Made by a program: the position numbers and the translations under genes
The notes under the pieces: model-generated
What the model saw: the letters and a program-made list of their open reading frames with translations, nothing else
The model's database searches: none
Told to the model about the DNA's origin: nothing
Source: Bugula neritina
Taxonomy: Eukaryota; Bryozoa; Gymnolaemata; Cheilostomatida; Bugulidae
Length of the DNA stretch: 64,000 bases
Assembly (NCBI GenBank): GCA_964035545.1
Contig: OZ037766.1
Span: 2,662,501-2,726,500, forward strand
Direction: 5' to 3'
Shown here: positions 1-10,500 of the stretch, in pieces
Layout: each line of letters starts with the position of its first letter
How positions within the stretch are numbered: the first letter of the stretch is position 1

Positions 1-270
1 TAACTGACTGAGTGAGTACTAGTGACTAACTGAGGAGCTGAATGAGTGAGTACTAGTAACTGACTGAGTGAGTACTAGTGACTAACTGAGTGACTAACTG
101 AAAACCTACTGGTGACTTTTTGAGGTAACACTGACTGAGTGACTAATTGAGTGAGTACTAGTGACTAACTGGCAACTGCGGTAATAATAGTGACTAACCA
201 AGGTGATACTAGTGATTGACTGAAGTAGTAGTACTGATGACTGATAGAAGTTTAGTAGTGCTATGTGACT
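1..270. repeat. Degenerate short tandem repeat (GACTAACTGA/GTGAGTACTA type)
   Basis: The first 270 bases are built from variants of TGACTAACTGAGTGAGTACT and related 8-12 base words, becoming less regular towards position 270. It lies upstream of the 18-bp array at 481. No coding sense is visible on either strand. The left end of the array is cut by the window edge. Confidence 0.75.
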
Positions 271-480
271 GAAATATGTGAATGTAGCTGCCTTTACCAG
301 TGTAAATATCAATATCTCATTTTGGAAATACTCACAATTCCCACAGGGAAAGCTAGTGAAGAATGTAGCACATCAACGACCCTGTGTAGCTTTCCTTTTC
401 TATGTTCATAGGAAAAGGTTGAAAGCCCAGCTAGCACTGTTATACACCAGTATATTGCTTGTAGCCACTGCAACATCAAA

Positions 481-660
481 CAGTATGTACACAGTAAACA
501 GTATGTACACAGTAAACAGTATGTAGAGAGTAAACAGTATATACACAGTAAACAGTATATACACAGTAAACAGTATGTACAGAGTAAACAGTATGTACAG
601 AGTAAACAGTATGTACAGAGTAAACAGTATGTACACAGTAAACAGTATGTACACATATAA
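481..660. repeat. 18-bp minisatellite, 10 copies
   Basis: Ten consecutive 18-base units of the form CAGTATGTACACAGTAAA run from 481 to 660. Variants are GTAGAG, ATACAC and GTACAG at positions 7-12 of the unit, and the last unit is degenerate. Because 18 is a multiple of three, the array is open in several frames and generates repetitive hypothetical peptides on both strands. I treat these as artefacts. The array probably sits in an intron or the flank of the AIG1-family gene to its right (minus strand). Confidence 0.9.
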
Positions 661-1062
661 TAGTATGCTGTAATAATAACAAAAGTTATAATTTTTCTTC
701 CCAGTTTTTATGATTATTATAACTGGTATAGTTGAGAATAACTAACTTCAGGTTTAGCTGAAAATGCTGGTTGCAGTTTCCTACCAGCAACAGCTGTATT
801 AGAATGCCTGCTCATAGTAAACTATCCGTATTGACAGAAAAACAATGAACTTGAGAATTTATTAACAAACTTATAGTTATTAAATCTAGCATCTTATTTC
901 AATATTTGTGAGATAAGAAAAGGGTACTGCCTTATCTGTTAGATAAGAAAGCTTATTCCTATGGAATACAGGGGAAGGGGAGGTTGAATCTAGACTTCAC
1001 CTCCCCTTCAAAGCTAACAGTTCCTACAGCCAAACTTGTGATTAAAATAATAATAATTATAC
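661..1062. other. Gap: no gene seen; presumed intron of AIG1-family gene
   Basis: No exon with coding character was found on either strand between the 18-bp array and the donor of the AIG1-family first exon at 1063. A second exon of that gene must therefore lie beyond the left edge. Confidence 0.5.
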
Positions 1063-1218
1063 CATATTTATGAAGGTCAGGAACTTAAACTTCCCACCAA
1101 AACCTTTGTAGTTCCAGAGACTCTCTCCAGGAAAGACAGCAAAGTTGATGTCATAATACAATGTGAATACCAAAACTGTACTCAGCACCACTTGTATAGC
1201 AAACACGCTCAGCGACAT
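1063..1218 (-). CDS. AIG1/ADTRP-family hydrolase, first exon A (partial gene)
   Basis: A 52-codon exon starts at the ATG whose complement is 1216-1218 and ends in phase 0 before a GTATAA donor at 1062. It encodes a signal-anchor-like hydrophobic stretch (SVFAIQVVLSTVLVFTLYY) followed by GFGGKFKFLTFINM. This matches the start of the AIG1/ADTRP (FAR-17a/AIG1) family, multi-pass membrane threonine hydrolases of fatty-acid esters of hydroxy fatty acids. The Thr of the FLT motif corresponds to the catalytic threonine (Thr43 in human AIG1). The catalytic His lies in a later exon off the left edge. The exon was found by reading the minus strand and is too short and intron-bound to stand out as an ORF. 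Whether it belongs to the same gene as exon B (2320-2472) is inferred, not shown. The family call is fairly secure; the exact paralogue is not. Confidence 0.7.
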
Positions 1219-2319
1219 TGCTGATCAGTACTACCACAACTAGTAACGCTCAGTGAGTGCAACCGGACTCCAGCTACTTAGCCCGACAACTAGTTGATGA
1301 ATGAATTAATACAAATATCATTAAAGCTGTCAACACAGTGCATCATAATGTATTATTCACACATCAATGACCAGTGCAGCTCATTCATGGGATGAGCGCT
1401 ATAGCGTAGTGCCCGCCTTGAACATTACCATGTAATGTGCAAAATTCGTGGCTACAGTAATTGGCTAAACAGAAGTTGCAACGCAGCTCGTTTGGCTGTG
1501 CATGAATGCGGTTATAAACGTGAAGAAAGCGCAAGGATTTACGCCTGTGGATGTTTTGTAAAGAGTGAATACAGCTGGTTTCTCGGTGCTTTTAAGCCTT
1601 TATAAAGTCTAGACAAACAAATAGATTGATAGGCTAAACATTGGTTTGAAGGTCAGACTGCCATTATTTTCTTTAAACAGTAACAGTGTTTGGTACACCT
1701 ATGGGCATGGCTAATGTGAGTTTATGCTTGTTTAAAGAAATTCGGTAGATTCATGTAGCAGTATCACTATGTCTATGACTATAAGTATAGGCATAGCAAT
1801 TCAAAGCAATGATGTTTGCAATGCGACCAAAACCAAATCTAAGAACTAACAACCAAAATCAGCGAAATGCTGTAAAATCAAGTCACTCTGAAACACACTG
1901 TTTTGTTATAAAGAGGCATTCTTTTTTTGCACAATTTGTGATCCAGAATGTACTATGGACGTCGAGTAAGTATCGAGTAAGAAACTGAGAGCAAGTACAA
2001 CAGTCAACAGCGACTGAGTAACTCAAACTGTTTCAGTTTGTAAAACCAAGTTGAACTTAAATTTAAAACGTCAACGTCCCATCAGTATGAGTATGAGTAT
2101 CACCAATTCTGAATTTCGAGTCTTACTTACGAAATTTAATACGTAATAATTATAATCATTATCATTATGAGATAATTAATACCAATATGAATATGTGATA
2201 TAATAATCAAAATGATTGTGATATTAATAATTAACGTAACCACAAAGTCAACTGATTTACTCTTACTCTCAGAGCTAGTAGTAGTTTAAGTTTGGAATGA
2301 ATCCCATCAGCTCACCTAC

Positions 2320-2472
2320 CAAATTTAAATGTGTAAGAAACTTTAATTTTCCTCCAAAAGAATTAGCTTTAGTGGTTAGTGGCACACGTTCTGCATCAAA
2401 AATTAAAGAACCAGCAAATACGGAGAAAAAGGACAAGTAAATTAACCAACTACCAACAAATTTAGTCTGCAT
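2320..2472 (-). CDS. AIG1/ADTRP-family hydrolase, first exon B (partial gene)
   Basis: A 51-codon exon runs from an ATG complementary to 2470-2472 to a GTAGGT donor just left of 2320, ending in phase 0. It encodes a hydrophobic first membrane segment (FVGSWLIYLSFFSVFAGSLI) and then SFGGKLKFLTHLNL, aligned to the AIG1/ADTRP motif GG-x-x-KFLT. It keeps the presumed catalytic Thr. It is homologous to exon A (1063-1218), with the same length class and phase, and I see no further exons of this family between the two. The simplest reading is an alternative first exon of one gene, made by tandem duplication. A second gene with distant or lost downstream exons is also possible. Confidence 0.68.
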
Positions 2473-3178
2473 TTTCACAGTTTAATTCAAGACTGAAGAG
2501 CTGGGGCCTGTAGGCGTAGCTGCACACAAAATTTTGAACGGGGCCTCTCGTAGATACGCGCTCATTGCGTCTTATAGGAATTGTCCAAGACGCTAAGATT
2601 ACGTAAAAATTTCCTACTGTGGACTTTGAACTTCAAAGGACATGCTTCGAAAGAATATGAAAAGTTGTGAAACTTTGGAAGATGAATTAAAGGAACTGTT
2701 TGATTTTTTGGTGACTTGACTGCCTATAGTATGCTATTTGCATATGGTTAAACTGCATATATTATAAAATATAGGGATAAACAGAGATGACAAATAAAGA
2801 GTACTGGTACACCCATAGGGCCATAGCACTATACTACTTCCAACATCTCAGTTTTGTTTTCCGGTCACTTTCTCATAAACTGGCCATAAATTACGTAGAA
2901 TTGCATATTTACTAGCTAACAATTAAATATAACATAAAGACAATAAATTTCGTGAATATATTTGTATTGGACATATTTATTATGTATAGTAGAGACTTAG
3001 TATACAAACATTTTATAAGTATATATACAGACAGCATAACATTATAAGTTATAGTATGCAGAAGCTTTCAATTATTCAACACATTATTTACATATTTTGC
3101 AAATATCACAAGAGTTGTGTTCCCATCCGATACTTCGTATCTTTTGTATCTTATATACAAGAGTTACAGTTGATATCG
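2473..3178. other. Intergenic: 5' flank of AIG1-family gene and 3' UTR of RBM8A
   Basis: No coding exon is seen. The right part should hold the RBM8A 3' UTR (minus strand). The left part is the upstream flank of AIG1-family exon B. Confidence 0.5.
2976..2981 (-). promoter_or_regulatory. Polyadenylation signal candidate for RBM8A
   Basis: TTTATT on the plus strand reads AATAAA on the minus strand, about 200 bases downstream of the RBM8A stop codon. It is the nearest canonical hexamer at a suitable distance. In AT-rich DNA such hexamers are common, so support is only positional. Confidence 0.4.
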
Positions 3179-6102
3179 TCAGTTTCTCCTGTGACGTCTA
3201 AAAAATAAAATAAAGGCTAAGCAACAAGTACCCAATGCATTTAATGAAAACAATTTATGGAATATTAAATAAAACTTAACTGTCGGTTCATAATTACCAA
3301 ACATGTAGGGTATCAGCATAGGAAGTTGCATAGTATTGTATGATTGGCTGACAACATAATATGAGTAATATGATTGGTTGTTGGTATAAGTTGAACTTAG
3401 TATTGCTTATATCATAAATAGTATAACACCTAAACAAAATAACATCATAGGATGTTGACAAGTGTTGGGGGAGACGAACTACCCACCTGCCATGTTTTCC
3501 GGCTGCAGCTCCACGGATGAACGCCCAGTCGACGTGGATGGTTTGACCTAGAATATCTGTACCATTCAATGCCTTCATTGCCTCGTCAGCCTCTTTGAAG
3601 GTCTCAAACTCCACCAACGCATATCCCTGGAATAAACACACATACATTGCTTGCAGCTTGTGTGAACAATATAACAAGGTATACTGCAGCCACATGAAGT
3701 CACCTTCTAGATAGTGCAGACAGAGAGAGTCATACTTGATTACAAATAAAAGAGCTGTAGTATCTAACAGTTCACCGACAAATAATAGTGCAGTGTTTAC
3801 ACCCATTTTTAATAAATTGTGAATCTACTAATTTCAACCTACGTTGAAACTTTTAAATGTCATACCCAAGTTGTCTAAGATTGTTAACAAATCTTTACAG
3901 CCAATGACCAGTTGGCACTTACTTTTATAAACCCAGTTCTTCTGTCCAAGTTGAGATGCAGATTCTTAATCTCTCCGTAATCCGCAAACGCATCGTAGAC
4001 ATTGTCTTCCTGAGCCTCTTCATGCACTCCCGTAACAAACAGGATCCAGCCTTCCACAGCTATACCAACCGGAAATGGCATTCGATAAATGGCATTCAGG
4101 TAAATTGTCTAGTCAACATATCACAGGAACTACATAAGCTCATGTCCCGTAAAACATGTCACAAAAGTGGCCAACAAAATATATCCTTATCAGGTATTTT
4201 GTCGCTTTTTTATTACTTAGTTTCTATTTAAATATCTATAACTTTGAGCATGTACACGAGCATACAGTAACAACATACATAGCCAGATGGTAATCAGGAA
4301 GACCTAGCTAAGAGATACACAGTAATATATAATATATACACTTGATAGCCTAGCTGAGCACAGATTATATGAGAACTGCAAAGAGTATAAATAGAGAAGA
4401 CAACTAACAGCGCTGAGGTCCAGTGGCAGAGGTCAGTTCATCTTCCTCTTCCAAATCCATCACTTCATATTTCTCAACACTACTCTTAGTTATGCCTTCT
4501 GCAAACAAAGAAACCCATGAGTTTTCCAGACACAAGTCAATAAACCAGAATGGCAAATGTAGCTGCAGCCAAAATATTTTCTTGATTTTAAATATCAAAA
4601 ATTATATAAATGAAATACCTGCGATTCGAGTTACATTTTATCAGCCTGTATAATATCTAAGGTCAAATATACACTTTTACCTAATCAGTTATTACTATGT
4701 GCTAATAGTAATAGAATGTCAACAAGAGGCGTCTCATGATTTGTCAAATATCTTAGGTGACTTAGAGCAACATAAAAACTTTTTACAGTTCTCCAAAACA
4801 CTTCGTGTAAAGTTTCACCCATTTGCTACCCGGGTCTGTAGTTATTTTTCAGTCAAGTATTCGGAAATAGCTATTTACGATAGAAATTCGTATTAAAGTT
4901 GTTGAAGATCTTTTGATGTCGTAGTAACACACACTTACTAGTACATTTCAAACAACATAAAAACTCACCAGATCCAAAACCTCTGCCTTTGCGTTTTCTT
5001 GCACTACCTTTCAGCTTAGAAAGGTTGTCTAAAATGAAGAAAAACATCATCGTCAGCACCAAAAAAAAAAACTATGGTTGCAAAGTGAAGAATGCTGTTT
5101 CACCTGCAACAACTTTTCAGTCTGGGAAAGGATATTTCCATATGGAAAATCAAGATAAGTTTAGAAAATGAACAGTTTTTTCTTAGTGATTACTGTGAGT
5201 CTTAAGAATTATTGATACGACTATGAATATTGAGTTGAGTCAGTCGCTGCAGCATTTCTGATTATATTTATTATTATTATTATTTATATCAGGGTTGAGG
5301 TCAATTACCTATGAATGTAATTAGTTACAATTACATTTTTATACATCAATTACAGATTACATTCAATTACTTGAGAAAGTGTAATTAATTACAACCAATT
5401 ACAATTACAAATTACAATTACCCCAACCCTGAGTTATATAGTAATTCACTAATTACTTTTGCTGCTATTGAGTATCAGTATAAGTAGTAGTAGTAGTATA
5501 AGTAGTAGTATAAGTAGTAGTAGTAGTAGTAGTAGTAGTATAGGTAGTAGTTGTAGCAGTAGTAGTAATATCACTATAACTATAAGTACAAGTATTGACT
5601 TAGACTAGCTAGTGAAAAGAGCCGGCATCAAAATTATTTTGTATAACTATATTCAGATTTTTTTATTGTTATAACAAAATTAAACTCAAAAACATGGTCA
5701 GTTGCTCGACAACTACAAGAATATCATAATCACTTAATCATTATGATTATGATAATTGATATTGATAATGAAATTAAATATGACTATAGTATTGGCATCG
5801 CTATTCAATTTTACTAAATTACCATCATCACGATTTTTGTAGTTGATGCTTCAAGTCTAATAACTTGAAGCTGAGTGTGATAACTATAAGTATAACTCAC
5901 TCGATAAGATTAAGTTTAACTATAAGTATAAGTTAGTATAGGTATTAAGTTAAAGTTAAAGTATCACTATCAGTATGACTCAGTCTCACTAATAAAATTA
6001 AATATCACAAAGTGAATAAGAAACTGGGTACTTACTGTCACCTTCCTCGTCCATTTCAAAATCATCACCTCCTTCATGAATATCTAATGCAACTTCAGCC
6101 AT
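3179..6102 (-). CDS. RBM8A: RNA-binding protein 8A (Y14), exon junction complex core
   Basis: Six exons join in frame: 6036-6102, 4969-5028, 4409-4498, 3923-4059, 3487-3626 and 3179-3197, giving 170 residues (human protein 174). The acidic N-terminus ([10 protein letters not shown]) is followed by a basic patch ([12 protein letters not shown], about residues 31-42). A single RRM spans about residues 75-155, with RNP2 ILFVTG at 79-84 and RNP1-like GYALVEFE at 119-126. The short C-terminal tail GKHGRRHRRN matches the Arg-rich end of Y14 but is shorter than usual. Y14 pairs with Mago in the exon junction complex and acts in nuclear mRNA marking, localisation and nonsense-mediated decay. All junctions are GT-AG with consistent phases. 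The last coding exon is only 19 nt. The gene is head-to-head with the delphilin homologue. Intron 1 carries a hAT-like MITE and an AGT microsatellite. Confidence 0.95.
5290..5431. mobile_element. hAT-like MITE in RBM8A intron 1
   Basis: The element begins CAGGGTTGAGGTCAATTAC and ends with the inverted counterpart AATTACCCCAACCCTG, so the termini are imperfect inverted repeats starting CAGGGTTG. The interior is a run of ATTACA-type repeats. The 8 bases before it (ATTTATAT) and the 8 bases after it (AGTTATAT) match at 7 positions, as expected for the 8-bp target duplication of hAT transposons. It has no coding capacity. It sits wholly inside an intron. Confidence 0.7.
5478..5575. repeat. AGT/ATAAGT microsatellite
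   Basis: Runs of (AGT)n interrupted by ATA AGT units lie in RBM8A intron 1, directly right of the MITE. The longest uninterrupted part is around 5516-5540. Confidence 0.85.
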
Positions 6103-7594
6103 TGTGATTGTGATCAATTTAGAGTTCTAAAATGGCAGAAATATAACGTAAGTCGACGACGCCGATTGTGTACAAAAGCTGAGAAAGAAGAATGAGGGAT
6201 AGTCGGAAAAGCTGAAAATCGCTTCGTGCTGTCACGAAATATAGTCTGACAACTATATTAAAAACCAAAGTTCTATGTAATATCCGTGCCACTGTCAATT
6301 TAGCATATGTCGTAAAAGAATAGAGCTGCATTGTGGCAAACAATTGATTTCTGCTCACAGTGCAAACTCTACGTTTTCATTTTGATAAACATGCATTTAG
6401 CCATTACAGGTAATGTCACAATATTATTAAGGCCCTGTGCAATATTTATAAATTAACTTTTTATGTTGATTTAAAACTTTTAATGCATATTTATTGTTAA
6501 TATCATAATTTCGTAATAATACATAATTTGATAATGATAGTGATAATTTTTCATGATATTCATATTGATATTGGTTTGATATTTTATTAGTATTACTATT
6601 AGTATTCGATTTAGTTGTCAATCACAATTATAATGGTAATCTCATTAATCATAATGTTAATTAATAATTATAATGATTTTTATTATGATTATTTTTACTC
6701 ACAATTGCAATGGCAAAATAATTGTAGTCATTCATCAGTGATAATCGCATACTAAAATCATTAGTCTTTGATCTTTATTTTGGTTAAAATATTAAATTTA
6801 TTATAAATGAAAATGAAATTAGATATTACAGATTGTTAATGTTATATTAAAATATATGTTGATATTGTCAATGTTTGCACTTAGTATTGTTAGTAATATT
6901 ATGTTTTTTAAATTGGAATGTTTATATTACAATATTATCCCAATCTCAGGATTGATATTAGATTTATTGTTCTATTAAATTTTAGTCAAGCAATCTAAGT
7001 ATAGTTGTATGTTATTGAATTATTATTGTGAATCAAGTGGTTAGTTTCAGTCATTAGCATGTAATACTGCTATAAGAAAAAGGATATCTTAGCAAAACAC
7101 TAAAAAGACATTCTGTAACTATTTTATTTTTATAATGATTCATGACAGTAGTTACTAAATAGCAAACTCTAACTATTGCAATTATTCTTTATGTAATATG
7201 AAGTCTAGTCTGATTCTCAAAGCTAGAAAATATACTAAAATATTGTAATAAAAGAATATGTATAAGTGTTACACGACATAATGAATATAAGCTAGTCAGA
7301 GTATAAACATTAATAGTAAAATAATATTGTTTTAATTGTAGTGATTACTAATTGAAAGAACAATATATGTTAACAATTATGACTGTCATAGAATTGGTGT
7401 AATCATTATAACATCAGCAGTGCTTCAAACTTTTCAATTGCTAAAAATAATCTTCCAGACACTCAATGGCTAGCCAGTTCTACTTGCAGCTGTCTAATCT
7501 TTGGTGTTAATTACAATTTCTATCTAAATGTCGTATCACATTTATTGTTTGTTTGCAGCATACTAGATAGAGTGAGCTTCACTAATGCATCAAC
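6103..7594. other. Intergenic, divergent promoter region RBM8A / delphilin homologue
   Basis: About 1.5 kb separate the two start codons of this head-to-head pair. The sequence is AT-rich, with many ATTATGATTAT-type words between 6540 and 6720, and no coding exon was seen. An acceptor-like TTTGCAG at about 7552-7558 suggests that the delphilin start exon is preceded by an intron and a non-coding first exon in this gap. Confidence 0.5.
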
Positions 7595-10500
7595 ATGCCT
7601 GGCACCATGAGGTATACCAGGTGGCCCGAGAGACATGGGTTCAGTATTGGAGGGCGGGGACCCTCTTACGTCCTCCGTGTAGTCAAGGGTTCTGCAGCAG
7701 ACAAGCAAGGACTACGTAGAGGCGATCATATCATAGAACTAGACAATGTCAAGGTTACTCACATGGCAGCATCTGTTCTTGAGAACTTTGCTAATAGTCG
7801 TAGAAATGCACAGCCATTCATTAAAGTTGTGAACAACTTACAACATGTGGAGCTTGTGGCAACTAGAGTACATAGGTGTGGCCTCACTCTGCAATATTCC
7901 CAGAGAGATGGATTTACTGTTGACCATGTTACACCTAGAGGGCCGGCTTTCAAAGCAGGACTAAAGCATGGTGTGTTAATTATACAGATATTGTTCATTT
8001 ATATGATTTATATATATATGTATATAGCATAACAAAATTAGTTAGTTTAAAAATAGTATAATTTGGTATATAAAGTAATTATTCCTTATATAGCAAGTCA
8101 AACTTGATTTCATTGATTTACCTTTGTGACTTTTTCAATGGCTATAACAGCATGCATTCATTCTCTCATTAAATTTTTATTTGATTAGGTCTTTCACTGA
8201 GCACCAACTTCAATGCTATAACAAAAGCTTGCACCTAAATATTATTCAGGCTGGTTTGATTATATAACACAATTAAAGTTTGATGATTATTCATAAGAAA
8301 GTAATGCTATTCATTCTCCAAGAAAAGATGTGGGTGGTTAGATTGTAAATAATAGTTAACAGGCCAGTGTGGTGCTTTTTAGATGTGGACGTTTTGTTGT
8401 CAATATTCTGTAATTTACCATCAAAAATTTCATCAATATTTTCAAGTTATTTGTTAGTTTTGCTATTTTGAAATTTGTCTGTTGTTTTTCAAGTCATTGT
8501 TTATATGCATTGCCAAAAAATGAATTCAATAGAAGAAATGCAACAACGTCATTATTTCTTAAATGTTCATTTTTCTGCAAAATGCTTTCAATTGGAATAA
8601 GCTACCTCTGACTTTAAGACATCATCAAAGCTTTGCCACATTTAAAATATTGTTGAAAAAGCACCTACTAAATTCTTTAACTTAATCTGAATAAATAGTT
8701 CCCACTATTTTTTCAACTGCCACTTGGGCCCCGTTCCTTGAATAGCTATGCTACTGAGCACATGGGCCCCCATCTTGATTTCGATTGATATTATATATAA
8801 ATTGAATTTAGCTCTTTTTTGTGTTACTGTTGTATATTTGTATTTTTTTGTCCTTTTGTTTTTTTTTTGATGGAAATAAAGAAAACAAACAAACAACAAA
8901 ACAAGTTGCAAAGCTTTCAAGTTGAGCTTCTGCAGAGCAAGCTGTGCCTACAGCACAGTCAATCTTAGCTTTCAACTACAGCCACTTTGCAAAAGCATGT
9001 GCTAGTAGAGAGATCATATTACATGGCAAAATAATCTCTATATACATGTGGTATAATTAATAAGCACAATAAAGTGAGACACCAGTGAAGATTACCATTA
9101 TAATAATTATTAATTACAGCACATTTTAGAGTTTATTTATATTATTTATCTTTGTTATGTACGCTGTTTGTAGCCTAATCATATAATGATAATGAATTTA
9201 TTGTAATCATATATACTAATAATTAATATATTATAAGAAATGTTGTGTTGGATTCAATAGATTTCACTAATCTCTCACTTGAACTGTGACATTGAAAGTT
9301 ATGTAATATGGACTTGCTGTGATTCAATATTACATGTAACTACCTCATAGTTAATACAATATCAGCTTATGTTTAGTCAGTTTTATTATGTGCTAACAGT
9401 AATAGAATTTCAGCATATCTTATGATTTCTCAAACATTGTAGGTGACTTGATCTTAGAAGTAAATGGGGATCCAATCTACGAGAAATCTAATTCTATTGG
9501 AATGGTTAGGAAAGCCTTGGCATCACATAAAGGAAAGATAAAGTTAGCTGTCATTCCTTGTAGTAATCATGTCTCTTCCAGTGCATCGCGATTATTGAGA
9601 CACACTCACAAGCAACCCAAGTCTTCTAAGGAACTCTATGCTAAGGTATGAATTGTATCTAAAAACTAGTTTAGTTGCTTTTTGATCTAATAAAATTCAT
9701 AGAAGTGTTATATCCTAATGTATTTTCTATTTACTGTAAAACCAATATAGGTTGTAACTGCTGCTGCTTATTGAATTTTTTTGTAGGAAATATCAATATT
9801 ATGATAATTTATATTTGATGTGCAGCCATTTTGTCAGGTCATTCCGATTATATCTGTAAAGTTCAATCAACTCCCCTTTTTGTTTCCTTGTAAATTGGCA
9901 TCTCAGTATATCTAGCTACAGACAGGATAGTCGTCTGGTATGCTCTGTATGGACTGACCATATTATCTTGTAAGCTTGACTGAAAAACAATAAACCAAAT
10001 GAATTTTAAAGCATTTCAAAGCAGGGCTGAATTTATGTAGATAATACAACATATTTGAATTTTGTCTAAAAATGCTGTAAATTAATATGATTTTAGCAAA
10101 GTATGCAAAATTGATTGTAATATGTCCAGGGCAAATCACTTCTGCACCTGAAACTCACCTGATTATCAATAATCAATCAATACCTGTAGTATCACCTATT
10201 AGGTTTGATAATTGTGCATTCTACAGTATTAATGTGTTTTCAATAAAGCAGCACAGCTAATTAGAGCTTAGATTTGTGACTAAAATAATTGTCGGCTGTC
10301 GAAACAATGGCAATTATTGGTAATTATGGTGGCGATTATGTAATGATGAGACTGTGAATCACGTTACAGATGAACAGGTTGTTTGCTGAGGACTATGAGA
10401 AGAAGATGGCACTGATTGCTGTACTCAAACTGTATGCTGAAAGCAGGAACATTGAGAAGCTGGCCAAGTCTTTAGTCATAGTTCTACAAACACCCACCCA

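Noticed and set aside
309-682. Several overlapping minus-strand open frames (65-115 codons) with CTYCLL-type repeats
   Set aside because: They are translations of the 18-bp minisatellite in different frames. There is no start context, family or splice support.
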